A stretch of DNA of 7,304 nucleotides from an uncultured Collinsella sp. (GCA_958446785.1 CAUCXP010000073.1:1-7304); one strand, 5' to 3'; positions 1 to 6,305 are shown, counted from the stretch's first letter. Numbers and translations: made by a program. Notes: generated by a model not told the origin, from the sequence alone.

Positions 1-186
1 TATACGCAGCTCGACAAGCCGCTGTCCAGCGAGCACTACGCCGTCGGCTTTAAGAAGGGCGACACCAAGTCCGCCGATGCCGTGACCGAGTCGCTCAAGG
101 CGCTCTACGAGGACGGCACGGTCAAGGACCTGTGCGATAAGTATTCAAGCTATGGTCTATCTTTCGATAATTGGGTGCTCAAGTAA
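1..186 (+). CDS. Amino-acid ABC transporter substrate-binding protein, C-terminal fragment
   Basis: The gene enters from outside the window, and the last 61 codons are read in frame 1 to a TAA at 184-186. The peptide runs YTQLDKPLSSEHYAVGFKKG and ends in YGLSFDNWVLK. An 'AVGFKKGD' strand, followed by a helix with 'ALYEDGTVKDLCDKY', is the usual end of a family 3 solute-binding protein (SBP_bac_3), where it completes lobe 1 of the ligand cleft. Such proteins catch a polar amino acid outside the membrane and deliver it to the permease. The stop overlaps the next gene's ATG by one base (TAATG), which suggests translational coupling within one operon. The ligand cannot be told from this fragment. 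The family call is supported mainly by the permease and ATPase that follow. Confidence 0.85.
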   Translation, partial: YTQLDKPLSSEHYAVGFKKGDTKSADAVTESLKALYEDGTVKDLCDKYSSYGLSFDNWVLK

Positions 187-839
187 TGTCTATTCAGGTC
201 ATGATGCAGATGCTTGGCCAGGGATTCTTGGTCAGTTTGCAGTTGTTTGTGCTGACGCTGCTGGGGTCGATTCCGCTGGGAATCCCCGTGGCGTTTATGC
301 GCATGAGCAAAATCGCGCCGCTCCGCTGGATTGCGCGTATCTATATTTCGGTGATGCGCGGCACGCCGCTCATGCTGCAGATGTTTGCCATCTACTTTGC
401 CCCGTACTACGTGTTTGGCATTTCGCTTACGCCCGATTCCAAGTGGACGGCGTGCGTTGTGGCGTTCATCATCAACTACGCCGGCTACTTTGCCGAGATC
501 TATCGCTCGGGCTTGCAGTCCATTCCGCGCGGTCAATACGAGGCAGCCGAGGTGCTGGGCTATTCGCGTCTGCAGACATTTTTGTACATTGTGATGCCGC
601 AAGTCGCCAAGCGCATTTTGCCGGCGATGGGCAATGAGATCATCACGTTGGTCAAGGACACATCGCTGGCATTTGCCATTGGCGTGGGCGAGATGTTCTC
701 GACGGCCAAGGCGCTGGTTGCCTCGCAGGTGAGCATGGTGCCGTTTGCGATTGCGGCGCTGATCTACTGGGTTTTCAACTTCGTGGTCGAGATGCTGTTG
801 GGCGCCGCGGAGAAAAAATTGGATTACTACCATGACTAA
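186..839 (+). CDS. Polar amino-acid ABC transporter permease (HisM/GlnP type)
   Basis: This 217-residue inner-membrane permease belongs to the polar amino-acid uptake (PAAT) family. The N-terminal segment around residues 10-37 is hydrophobic, and further membrane segments lie near 49-80, 88-106 and the C-terminal region. The family mark 'RGTPLMLQ' is at about residues 58-65. The EAA loop that docks onto the ATPase is at about residues 119-139 (EAAEVLGYSR through MPQ). Length is normal for the family. I chose the ATG at 186 because it overlaps the preceding stop as TAATG and gives a normal N terminus. A TTG at 171 would add only five residues inside the upstream gene. The 3' end overlaps the ATPase gene by 8 bases. 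It probably works as a homodimer, since no second permease gene is present here. The substrate is not determined. Confidence 0.93.
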   Translation: MSIQVMMQMLGQGFLVSLQLFVLTLLGSIPLGIPVAFMRMSKIAPLRWIARIYISVMRGTPLMLQMFAIYFAPYYVFGISLTPDSKWTACVVAFIINYAGYFAEIYRSGLQSIPRGQYEAAEVLGYSRLQTFLYIVMPQVAKRILPAMGNEIITLVKDTSLAFAIGVGEMFSTAKALVASQVSMVPFAIAALIYWVFNFVVEMLLGAAEKKLDYYHD

Positions 840-1596
840 TTCGGTAATGAATATATCGAACGCGCGTAAGGCGTTTGGCGGCAATGAGGTGCTCAAGGAT
901 ATCTCGCTCGAGGTAAAGCGTGGCGAGGTCGTGGCGATTATCGGGCCTTCGGGTGGCGGCAAGTCCACGCTGCTGCGCTGCGCCACGCTGCTCGAGACGC
1001 TCGACGGCGGCTCGCTTTCGTTTGGCGATCTTGCGGTTGCGACGGATGCGGGATCGGGCGCGGTCTATGCGAAGGGCGATGTGCCCAAGCAGGCGCGCTC
1101 GCGGTTTGGCCTGGTGTTCCAGAACTACAATCTGTTTCCGCACTATACCGTGATGAAAAACATCACCGACGCTCCGGTCCGCGTGCTCAAGCGCCCGCGC
1201 GAGCAGGCGGAGGCACGCGCGCGTGAGCTGATTGCGCAAATGGGGCTGACGGGCAACGAGAACAAAGTGCCGTGTGAGCTTTCGGGCGGTCAGCAACAGC
1301 GCGTGAGTATTGCCCGCGCCCTGGCGCTCGATCCGGAAATATTATTCTTTGACGAGCCGACCTCGGCGCTCGATCCCGAGCTGACGGCCGAGGTGCTGCG
1401 TGTCATTAAGGACCTGGCGGCGCAGAATATGACGATGGTAATTGTGACCCACGCGATGCAGTTTGCGCGCGATGTTGCCGACCGCGTGGTCTTTATGGAC
1501 GGCGGCCGTATTGTCGAGGAGGGCCCTGCCGAGCAGGTCATCGACCATCCACGCGAGCAGCGTACCCGCGAGTTCTTGAGCCGTATCGAGGGATAG
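832..1596 (+). CDS. Polar amino-acid ABC transporter ATP-binding protein (GlnQ/HisP type)
   Basis: This 254-residue cytoplasmic ATPase powers the transporter encoded just upstream. All motifs are intact: Walker A GPSGGGKST at residues 38-46, Q-loop Gln at 97 (VFQNYNLFPH), signature LSGGQQQR at 150-157, Walker B ILFFDE at 170-175 with catalytic Glu175, D-loop SALD at 178-181, and switch His207 in VTHAM. The Q-loop sequence with 'NLFPH' and the 'PTSALDPEL' stretch are typical of amino-acid importers. The ATG at 832 overlaps the permease end by 8 bases. An in-frame ATG at 847 (MNISNARKAFGG) would also leave the whole domain intact, and neither start has a close Shine-Dalgarno match. Coupled translation from the permease favours 832. 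The segment between strand 1 and the Q-loop (about 65-91) is slightly long but within the family range. Confidence 0.95.
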   Translation: MTNSVMNISNARKAFGGNEVLKDISLEVKRGEVVAIIGPSGGGKSTLLRCATLLETLDGGSLSFGDLAVATDAGSGAVYAKGDVPKQARSRFGLVFQNYNLFPHYTVMKNITDAPVRVLKRPREQAEARARELIAQMGLTGNENKVPCELSGGQQQRVSIARALALDPEILFFDEPTSALDPELTAEVLRVIKDLAAQNMTMVIVTHAMQFARDVADRVVFMDGGRIVEEGPAEQVIDHPREQRTREFLSRIEG

Positions 1597-1629
1597 ACTC
1601 AGGTATTTACTCAACTATTAATTGAGGCG

Positions 1630-1668
1630 AAGCCGCCACAGGTCTTACGGTCTGTGGCGGCTTTTTGT
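1630..1668 (+). terminator. Rho-independent terminator of the ABC transporter operon
   Basis: An 11-bp perfect stem pairs AGCCGCCACAG (1631-1641) with CTGTGGCGGCT (1652-1662) around a 10-base loop. It is followed at once by a T-rich run (CTTTTTGTTT). It lies 34 bases after the ATPase stop, so it should end the SBP-permease-ATPase transcript. Confidence 0.92.
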
Positions 1669-1691
1669 TTACATCGACGGGGTTCAATAAT
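1665..1691 (+). promoter_or_regulatory. Weak candidate promoter for the EF-G-like gene
   Basis: TTGTTT (1665-1670) and AATAAT (1686-1691) are the only AT-rich hexamer pair between the upstream terminator and the gene. The AATAAT matches the -10 consensus at five of six positions. The spacer is only 15 bases and the -35 match is poor, so this is tentative. If used, it would give a leader of roughly 210 bases. Confidence 0.25.
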
Positions 1692-1906
1692 TGCCCCACA
1701 AGCTTGTCTCTTCCTCTCGCCGCCTGTATTCATACGCGTGCCGAAAGGTCTGCATGGACAGCCGCCCGTGAGGGTAGGGTGGTGGCATAGGACATTTGGA
1801 GGGTGAGTCGGCTCGGCTGCCGACCATGCTGCTCCCGGGACGGCACCGACCGCGAACTCTCCCCGTTGGCGTCGCGCATTGCGCGCGGCCCTGCAAGGAG
1901 GTCATC
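1692..1906 (+). other. Long GC-rich 5' leader of the EF-G-like gene, with stem-loops
   Basis: No gene is convincing in this stretch. Visible hairpins are GTCGGC (1807-1812) with GCCGAC (1819-1824), and CGCGC (1873-1877) with GCGCG (1881-1885). The second ends 9 bases before the Shine-Dalgarno. The pentamer CCGAC occurs again at 1846-1850, so GTCGG could pair with either copy. A CCGCCC-GTGA-GGG element near 1762-1776 could also fold. I could not match it to any riboswitch or ribosomal-protein leader that I know. An in-frame extension of the downstream gene to 1796 is open but lacks a start signal. Confidence 0.4.
1895..1901 (+). promoter_or_regulatory. Ribosome binding site fixing the EF-G-like start
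   Basis: AAGGAGG stands 5 bases before the ATG at 1907. It decides in favour of this start over the 37-codon upstream extension that is open in the same frame. Confidence 0.9.
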
Positions 1907-3982
1907 ATGGGTGCTCCCAAGACCGGCAATGTAAGGAACGTGGTGCTCGTAGGCCAAGGCGGGGTGGGCAAGACTTCACTCGCCGAGGCCATGCTCCACC
2001 TTTCCGGTAAGACCGCCCGCCTGGGCGGCCACGACGGCACCAAGCCCACGCTCGACTATGACCCCGAAGAGGTCAAGCGTGCGTTTTCCATCTCGACGAC
2101 CATTGCGCCGATCGACTGGAAGGGTGCTCGCATCAATGTGCTCGATGCCCCGTGCTATCCTGATTTTATCGGCGACGCCTTTGCCGCGATGAGCGTCTGC
2201 GAGACGGCCCTGTTTGTGGTCGACGCCGAGGCCGGCCCGCAGCCTACGACGGTTAAGCTCTGGTATGCCGCCGAGGATCTGCGCCTGGCGCGTGCGGTAT
2301 TCGTAAACCGCCTGTCGCGCTCCGAGGCCAGCTTTGCGACCACAATGGACCTGCTGCAGGAGCGCTTTGGTACGCGCCTGGGCGCCGTGACTCTTCCCTG
2401 GGGCGAGGGCGAGGACTTTGACGGCATCATCGACCTGGTGCGCATGAAGGCGCGCCACTGCAACGGCGCCGAGGCCGTTGAGTCGGAGATTCCCGAGGAG
2501 TATCGTGCCCAGGCCGAGGAGGCCCATGACCATCTGTGCGAGCTGGTGGCCGAGGCTGACGACGAGCTGATGATGAAATACTTGGAAGGCGAGGAGACGC
2601 TGACGCAGGAGGAGCTTGAGGGCTTGTTGTCCAAGGCGATCGCCGAACGCATCTTTGTGCCGGTCTTTGCGGGCGATTGCATTAAGGAGCAGGGCGTCAA
2701 CTCGCTGATGGACGACATCGCCACGTACTTCCCGGCGCCGACCGACTACGGCGAGATGCCGCTCATCGACGGCGATTCGCTTAAGATCTCGAGTGACGAT
2801 GACCGTCCGGTGGCCTTTGTGTTTAAGACCCTGGCCGATCCGCAGCAGGGTCGCATCAGCTTTATCAAGGTGCTGACGGGTACGCTTGAGCCGGGTCTTG
2901 AGCTGATCAACGCCCGCACGCGCAAGAGCGACCGTCTGGCCCACCTGTATGTGATGTGCGGCCGCGACATGACCGAGGTCGGGCACGCGTATGCTGGCGA
3001 CATCATCGTGGCGCCCAAGCTGGCGGCCGAGACGGGCGATACGCTCTCGATTACCGGTAAGGTCGAGGCGGCGGCGTTTAAGTTCCCCAACTCGCAGTAC
3101 CGCATCGCCATTGAGGCCGAGAATCGCGGCGACGAAGAGAAGCTCTACACGTTTATCGAGAAGGCCTGCAAGGCCGATCCGACCATGAGTATCGACCGCG
3201 ACGAGGAGACCGGGCAGACCATCATCTCGGCGGTGGGCGAGGCGCAGGTTTCGGTGCTGCTCAACCGTTTGGAGGACCGTACCAAGGTTGTGGCAAAGAG
3301 CGTGCCGATCCGCATTCCGTATCGCGAGACCATCCGCCGCACGGCAAGTGCCCAGGGTCGTCATAAGAAGCAGACCGGTGGTGCCGGTCAGTATGGTGAC
3401 TGCTGGCTGCGTGTGGAGCCGCTTATTGGGCCCGACGGCACGAGCGACGGCTACGAGTTTGTGGATGAGGTCGTGGGCGGCCGCATTCCGCGCTCGCTGA
3501 TCCCCGCCGTGGACAAGGGCGTCCAGGAGACCATGAAGGACGGCATTATTGCCGGCTATCCGCTCACGGGCATTCGCGTCGCGGTGTACGACGGCTCGTA
3601 TCACAGCGTCGACTCCAACGAGATGGCGTTCCGCGCGGCGGCCCGCATCGGCCTGCGCAAGGCGTGCGCCGATGCCGACCCGGTGGTGCTGGAGCCCATC
3701 GAGGAAATTACGGTGACGATCCCCGAGAGCTATGCCGGCGCCGTGATGGGCGACATCTCGGCCTCGCGCGGTCGCGTGACAGGCATGGAGACCGACGAGC
3801 GCGGCGATACCGTGGTCATTGCCCAGGCGCCGCTGGCCGAGCTGACGGATTATTCGACGCGCCTGCGCTCTATCACGCGCGGCACGGGCGACTTTACCAT
3901 GAAGCCCGCAGGCTATGAGCAGGTGCCTTATGACGTTCAGGCCAAGCTGGTCGAGCGCTATGAGGAGGGCCGCGCCAAGTAG
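1907..3982 (+). CDS. Elongation factor G-like protein (EF-G2 type translational GTPase paralogue)
   Basis: This 691-residue protein has the full five-domain EF-G layout. The G domain with a G' insert spans about 1-285, domain II starts near 300 (RPVAFVFKTLADPQQGRISF), domain III lies around 390-465, domain IV around 466-600, and domain V from about 600 to the end. Domain IV keeps the signatures HKKQTGGAGQYGD and YDGSYHSVDSNEMAF (561-575). Domain V keeps LEPI and MGDISASRGRV. The P-loop GQGGVGKT (16-23) is intact. The other G motifs differ from housekeeping EF-G: RGITI reads RAFSI (58-62), DTPGH reads DAPCY (80-84) with Tyr for the catalytic His, NKMD reads NRLS (134-137), and GSA reads GDC (256-258). 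It is therefore a paralogue, probably not the main translocase. In the family, EF-G2-type proteins carry Tyr at the catalytic His position, and mycobacterial EF-G2 has been reported to lack ribosome-stimulated GTPase. A role on the ribosome is inferred from domains IV and V. The gene appears to be transcribed alone. Confidence 0.92.
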   Translation: MGAPKTGNVRNVVLVGQGGVGKTSLAEAMLHLSGKTARLGGHDGTKPTLDYDPEEVKRAFSISTTIAPIDWKGARINVLDAPCYPDFIGDAFAAMSVCETALFVVDAEAGPQPTTVKLWYAAEDLRLARAVFVNRLSRSEASFATTMDLLQERFGTRLGAVTLPWGEGEDFDGIIDLVRMKARHCNGAEAVESEIPEEYRAQAEEAHDHLCELVAEADDELMMKYLEGEETLTQEELEGLLSKAIAERIFVPVFAGDCIKEQGVNSLMDDIATYFPAPTDYGEMPLIDGDSLKISSDDDRPVAFVFKTLADPQQGRISFIKVLTGTLEPGLELINARTRKSDRLAHLYVMCGRDMTEVGHAYAGDIIVAPKLAAETGDTLSITGKVEAAAFKFPNSQYRIAIEAENRGDEEKLYTFIEKACKADPTMSIDRDEETGQTIISAVGEAQVSVLLNRLEDRTKVVAKSVPIRIPYRETIRRTASAQGRHKKQTGGAGQYGDCWLRVEPLIGPDGTSDGYEFVDEVVGGRIPRSLIPAVDKGVQETMKDGIIAGYPLTGIRVAVYDGSYHSVDSNEMAFRAAARIGLRKACADADPVVLEPIEEITVTIPESYAGAVMGDISASRGRVTGMETDERGDTVVIAQAPLAELTDYSTRLRSITRGTGDFTMKPAGYEQVPYDVQAKLVERYEEGRAK

Positions 3983-4016
3983 CGTGTGGCTTTGTCTGCA
4001 ACATGCATGCCGATGC

Positions 4017-4052
4017 AAGGGCCGCTCTGGGTAATCCGGAGCGGCCCTTTTT
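4017..4052 (+). terminator. Rho-independent terminator of the EF-G-like gene
   Basis: AAGGGCCGCTCTGG (4017-4030) pairs with CCGGAGCGGCCCTT (4036-4049) around a 5-base loop. There is one G-T wobble, and a run of five T ends at 4052. It lies 34 bases after the stop. On the minus strand it also forms the stem but has only two T after it, so it is a weak terminator for the convergent nuclease gene. Confidence 0.93.
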
Positions 4053-4093
4053 GATCCCTGGGGGATGCAAATCGGTTCTTGTCGTGGTTAGGG

Positions 4094-5053
4094 CTAGTCC
4101 CCCGAGGCCTGGTTGCGGCCGGTGGCGTAGTCAATCTGCACATGCGGTTGCAGGTTGTAGCAGTACACGTGGAAGCACAGCGTTTTGCCGTGGTCCTCGA
4201 CCGACTGTGCCTCAAGGCGCACGCCACGGCAGACAAGTTCCTCTTCGTTATACATGGGTGTGACGCGATAGAGCACGTGGTTGCCCGTGTCGTGGATGTA
4301 GCCGAGAATCTGCTCTTCGAAGGGCAACATGCCTGTCTCGTTGAGATAGCGAGTACCGGTGAGGAGATTTTTGCGGTTGGCGTTTTCGCCGCAGAGCGAC
4401 CAGGCGATAAGGTGACAGCGGTTGTAGAGGCTCTGGCCTGGAATAAAGTCGTAGCGCTGCTGGTGCCAACCGGCGGGATGGATGCGCGAGATGTCGCCGC
4501 GCTTGCCTTGGCCGAGCGATTCGGGTCCTATGCAGGCGAGCGCTTTGCGGGTACGGCCCAGGCTGTCGAGTTTAGAGAACTTCTTAAAGCAGCCCTCTTC
4601 GGTGGCCCGTTCGTATTCATCGAGCGTGAACGACGGCGTGCCGAGCGGATGCGTGCCGTCGGCGCGGAGGGCAACGTAGGGGTTGCCGGCGTAGTCGGGA
4701 ATGCTGCTGAGATATACGCCGCGGGCGCGGTTGAGGTCGGGGTTTTCCACTTCGTCGACGGGGGTGGCGTTCGAAGAGACATCGTCAGCGGTGCCGGTCG
4801 TGGCGGATTCGGAGCCATCGCCGGAGTCCTCGGAGCTCGCTGTTCCCGATTCGAGCCGGGCGACCAAGTCCGCTTCGTCGTCGGTGCGGTTGGGGCTCTC
4901 GCTTTGCTTCTCGGCTAGAGCCGCCGCCTGCTCATCGCTTTGCGGCGAGAGCAGCTTGGGCGCCCCGTCGAGCGATCCCGTAAACAGCGCAAAGCCCAGC
5001 ACCACGGCGGTGCCGATGGAAAGTACTTGCTTGTAGGCGGACTTGCGCGACAT
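4094..5053 (-). CDS. DNA/RNA non-specific endonuclease, membrane-anchored or secreted (EndA-like)
   Basis: This 319-residue protein has an N-terminal hydrophobic helix at about residues 10-28 after a basic start (MSRKSAYK). A long Ser/Asp/Glu/Thr-rich linker follows at about 36-105, then a nuclease domain to the end. The domain shows the beta-beta-alpha-metal core: YNRCHLIAWSL at 210-220 with presumed catalytic His214, then ENANRKNLLTGTRYLN at 223-238, with Asn229 near the expected metal ligand, and GMLPFE. 'RCH' replaces the 'RGH' of classic DRGH enzymes, a form I associate with Gram-positive relatives. These Mg-dependent enzymes cut DNA and RNA without sequence preference. Streptococcal EndA acts in DNA uptake and in degrading extracellular DNA, but no competence genes adjoin this one, so the role here is open. 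No lipobox is seen. The hydrophobic helix could be either a signal peptide or an anchor. The gene converges on the EF-G-like gene. AGGAG stands 5 bases before the ATG. Confidence 0.9.
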   Translation of the reverse strand: MSRKSAYKQVLSIGTAVVLGFALFTGSLDGAPKLLSPQSDEQAAALAEKQSESPNRTDDEADLVARLESGTASSEDSGDGSESATTGTADDVSSNATPVDEVENPDLNRARGVYLSSIPDYAGNPYVALRADGTHPLGTPSFTLDEYERATEEGCFKKFSKLDSLGRTRKALACIGPESLGQGKRGDISRIHPAGWHQQRYDFIPGQSLYNRCHLIAWSLCGENANRKNLLTGTRYLNETGMLPFEEQILGYIHDTGNHVLYRVTPMYNEEELVCRGVRLEAQSVEDHGKTLCFHVYCYNLQPHVQIDYATGRNQASGD

Positions 5054-5058
5054 TGCGG

Positions 5059-5088
5059 CTCCTGGCTAGATGGTTGGGAATCTACCAG
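5059..5088 (-). promoter_or_regulatory. Nuclease ribosome binding site with adjoining hairpin
   Basis: On the minus strand AGGAG (5063-5059) precedes the ATG by 5 bases. Just upstream, CTGGTAGAT (5088-5080) can pair with ATCTAGCCAG (5071-5062) with one bulged base, leaving an 8-base loop. The stem shares two bases with the Shine-Dalgarno, so it could limit ribosome access. A regulatory function is inferred only. Confidence 0.4.
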
Positions 5089-5166
5089 TCTAGCAGGTGC
5101 CGGCAGGGGCCGTTCTATCGAACAAATACTCAAGATTTGGGATAGACGTTACTGATTCATTTGCCT

Positions 5167-5200
5167 CATATGGAGCTGCGACGGTTGTGCATATGGAGCT
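5167..5200. repeat. Pair of 11-base direct repeats upstream of the HAD gene
   Basis: CATATGGAGCT occurs at 5167-5177 and again, identically, at 5190-5200, with starts 23 bases apart (about two helical turns). The pair lies in the divergent region between the nuclease and HAD genes, beside the larger repeat at 5202. It could be a regulator binding site or a local duplication. Confidence 0.6.
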
Positions 5201-5201
5201 A

Positions 5202-5258
5202 TTCGGCGTTTCCCCAGATAAAACCTGCCAAAATAAACCTGGCCCTTTTCAGCAGGTT
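5202..5258. repeat. Intergenic repeat, copy A, with palindromic end
   Basis: This stretch matches 6230-6287 in the same orientation with few differences. It shares GCCAAAATAAACCTG exactly, plus TTTCCCC, GATAAAA, CCCTTTT and AGGTT blocks in the same order. AACCTG (5236-5241) can pair with CAGGTT (5253-5258), so the end forms a stem-loop. A second AACCTG at 5222-5227 could pair with the same arm. The core resembles the AAATAAA-CCTGTCCC type sequences that I associate with REP-like elements moved by IS200-type (Y1) transposases. No transposase is present in the window. Confidence 0.75.
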
Positions 5259-5285
5259 GGCGCGATATGATATATACGTTATATA
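5257..5285 (+). promoter_or_regulatory. Candidate promoter for the HAD gene
   Basis: TTGGCG (5257-5262) and TATATA (5280-5285) are spaced by 17 bases. Each matches its consensus hexamer at four of six positions. The surrounding region, 5264-5287, is unusually AT-rich for this genome. TATGAT at 5266-5271 is a better -10 match but has no partner. The -35 would overlap the last two bases of repeat copy A. Confidence 0.4.
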
Positions 5286-5340
5286 CAAGTTGCAAAGTGG
5301 GATGGGGTTGCGGTAACGCAAGCCGGCGAAGGGGGCCGAT

Positions 5341-5991
5341 ATGATCAAGGCTGTCATTTTTGACATGGACGGAACGCTGGTCGACACCGAGCGTTTGGAC
5401 ATGAGGGCATGGAAGGTGGGCGCTGCCGAGCTGGGGATCGCGATTGACGATGCGCTGGTCCATCAGTTTATCGGTCGCTCGATGCCCGATGTCAGGGACA
5501 TCCTTGAGGAGCATTATGGCAGCCGCGAAATCGTCGAGACGGTCGAAGCCCGCTACAGGGATGCTCTCGACGAGATGGTCAAGACCGATCTTGAGCTTAA
5601 GGCTGGCGCTGCCGAGTGCCTGGACGAACTGCTGGCTGCGGGCTATCACGTGGGCCTTGCGACGTCGTCGCGTCGCGTTGCGGCCGAGCGCAACCTTAAG
5701 ACGGTCGGCCTCTTTGACAAGTTTGAAACGGTGACATGCAACGAGGATACTCTGAACGGCAAGCCCAATCCCGAGATCTACCTGCTCGCCTGCGAGCGCG
5801 CGGGCTTTGCTCCCGAGGAATGTGCCGTGGTCGAGGACTCACGCAATGGCTGCGTCTCAGGCATCACGGCCGGCTGCCATGTCTTTGCCGCGCCCGATAT
5901 CTTGCCGCTGCCGCAGGACGTGGTAGATGGCTGCGAGGCCGTGCTCGACACGCTGTTCGATCTGCCGGCCGCGGTCAAGGCCGTGCGCTAA
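5341..5991 (+). CDS. HAD-superfamily hydrolase (beta-phosphoglucomutase-like subfamily)
   Basis: This 216-residue cytoplasmic enzyme has all four HAD motifs: DMDGT at 8-12 (nucleophile Asp8, acid/base Asp10), TSS at 108-110, Lys141 in GKPNPEIY, and VEDSRNG at 164-170 with Asp166 for Mg2+. A helical cap domain sits between motifs I and II (about 16-85), as in the type-C1-capped group that includes beta-phosphoglucomutase, phosphoglycolate phosphatase and 2-deoxyglucose-6-phosphate phosphatase. Asp8 would be phosphorylated during hydrolysis or transfer of a small phosphorylated substrate. The sequence does not show which substrate. The ATG at 5341 begins at the usual MIKAVIFDMDG. An AAGGGGG at 5329-5335 is a modest ribosome binding site. 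It appears to be a single gene lying between two copies of an intergenic repeat. Its stop overlaps the end of the minus-strand remnant. Confidence 0.92.
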   Translation: MIKAVIFDMDGTLVDTERLDMRAWKVGAAELGIAIDDALVHQFIGRSMPDVRDILEEHYGSREIVETVEARYRDALDEMVKTDLELKAGAAECLDELLAAGYHVGLATSSRRVAAERNLKTVGLFDKFETVTCNEDTLNGKPNPEIYLLACERAGFAPEECAVVEDSRNGCVSGITAGCHVFAAPDILPLPQDVVDGCEAVLDTLFDLPAAVKAVR

Positions 5992-6218
5992 AGGTATGTG
6001 CCGAGGTCGATGACGGTAGCTTTGGCGTGGCTGCTTGCCCGGGTGCTGACGCGCTCGGCAATCTGGCTGCCGATGCCGTAGCCGTCGGATGCGGTATTCT
6101 ACTCTCCGGCGCCAATGAACTCAATTTTAATATCGGGATACGGGGCGAGGGTCTTGTGGATGTCAGGTATGCGCAGAGCGAGCTGCATGAATGCCGCTCT
6201 GCCCACAACGGTGATATG
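5988..6218 (-). pseudogene. Likely remnant of a minus-strand gene with in-frame TAG
   Basis: One minus-strand frame reads HITVVGRAAFMQLALRIPDI, then continues to YPDIKIEFIGAGE, a TAG at 6101-6099, and NTASDGYGIGSQIAERVS to a final TAG at 5990-5988, ending in ATVIDLGTYL. Codons on both sides of the internal TAG are C/G-ending and ordinary for this genome (GAC ATC CAC AAG ACC CTC GCC), and the frame holds across it. This suggests a once-coding sequence with a point nonsense mutation, where TAC or TAT would restore Tyr. The 5' end has no start signal and runs into the repeat at 6230. The opening weakly recalls periplasmic phosphate-binding or LysR ligand domains, but I do not recognise the family. 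The frame's end overlaps the HAD stop by 3 bases. Confidence 0.4.
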
Positions 6219-6229
6219 GCGTGTCCCTC

Positions 6230-6287
6230 TTCGCGTTTTCCCCGATAAAAATCTGCCAAAATAAACCTGTCCCTTTTTTAGTAGGTT
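6230..6287. repeat. Intergenic repeat, copy B, with palindromic end
   Basis: This is the second copy of the element at 5202-5258, in the same orientation, about 1 kb downstream and on the other side of the HAD gene. AACCTG (6264-6269) faces TAGGTT (6282-6287). Compared with copy A, the closing pair changes from G-C to G-T, so the stem is kept despite substitution. Copy B reads CTGTCCC where copy A reads CTGGCCC. The region between the HAD gene and the antiterminator (5992-6402) otherwise holds only the gene remnant and the antiterminator's promoter and leader. Confidence 0.75.
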
Positions 6288-6305
6288 GCGGGGGCTCGGG
6301 TTTGC

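Noticed and set aside
1772..1790. AGGGTGGT resembling the T-box consensus
   Set aside because: The match breaks down after the first bases, other T-box elements such as a specifier stem and AG box are not seen, and the downstream gene is not an aminoacylation or amino-acid gene.
1796..1906. N-terminal extension of the EF-G-like protein by 37 residues
   Set aside because: The extra residues resemble no EF-G N terminus, and the AAGGAGG at 1895 points to the ATG at 1907.
1976..4018. Very long open frame on the minus strand opposite the EF-G-like gene
   Set aside because: It mirrors a strongly supported gene, has no recognisable domain, and is explained by GC-rich codon structure on the other strand.
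4079..4918. Long plus-strand open frame opposite the nuclease gene
   Set aside because: The minus strand carries a clear nuclease domain, start and ribosome binding site. The plus-strand translation is low-complexity and shows no family motifs.
5149..5649. Minus-strand open frame through repeat copy A and the HAD 5' end
   Set aside because: Its peptide crosses the repeat element and the antisense of a clear HAD gene. It has no ribosome binding site or domain.
5736..6248. Plus-strand open frame overlapping the HAD gene and extending past it
   Set aside because: Most of it is out of frame with the HAD gene, and its extension is antisense to the more gene-like minus-strand remnant. It has no start signal.
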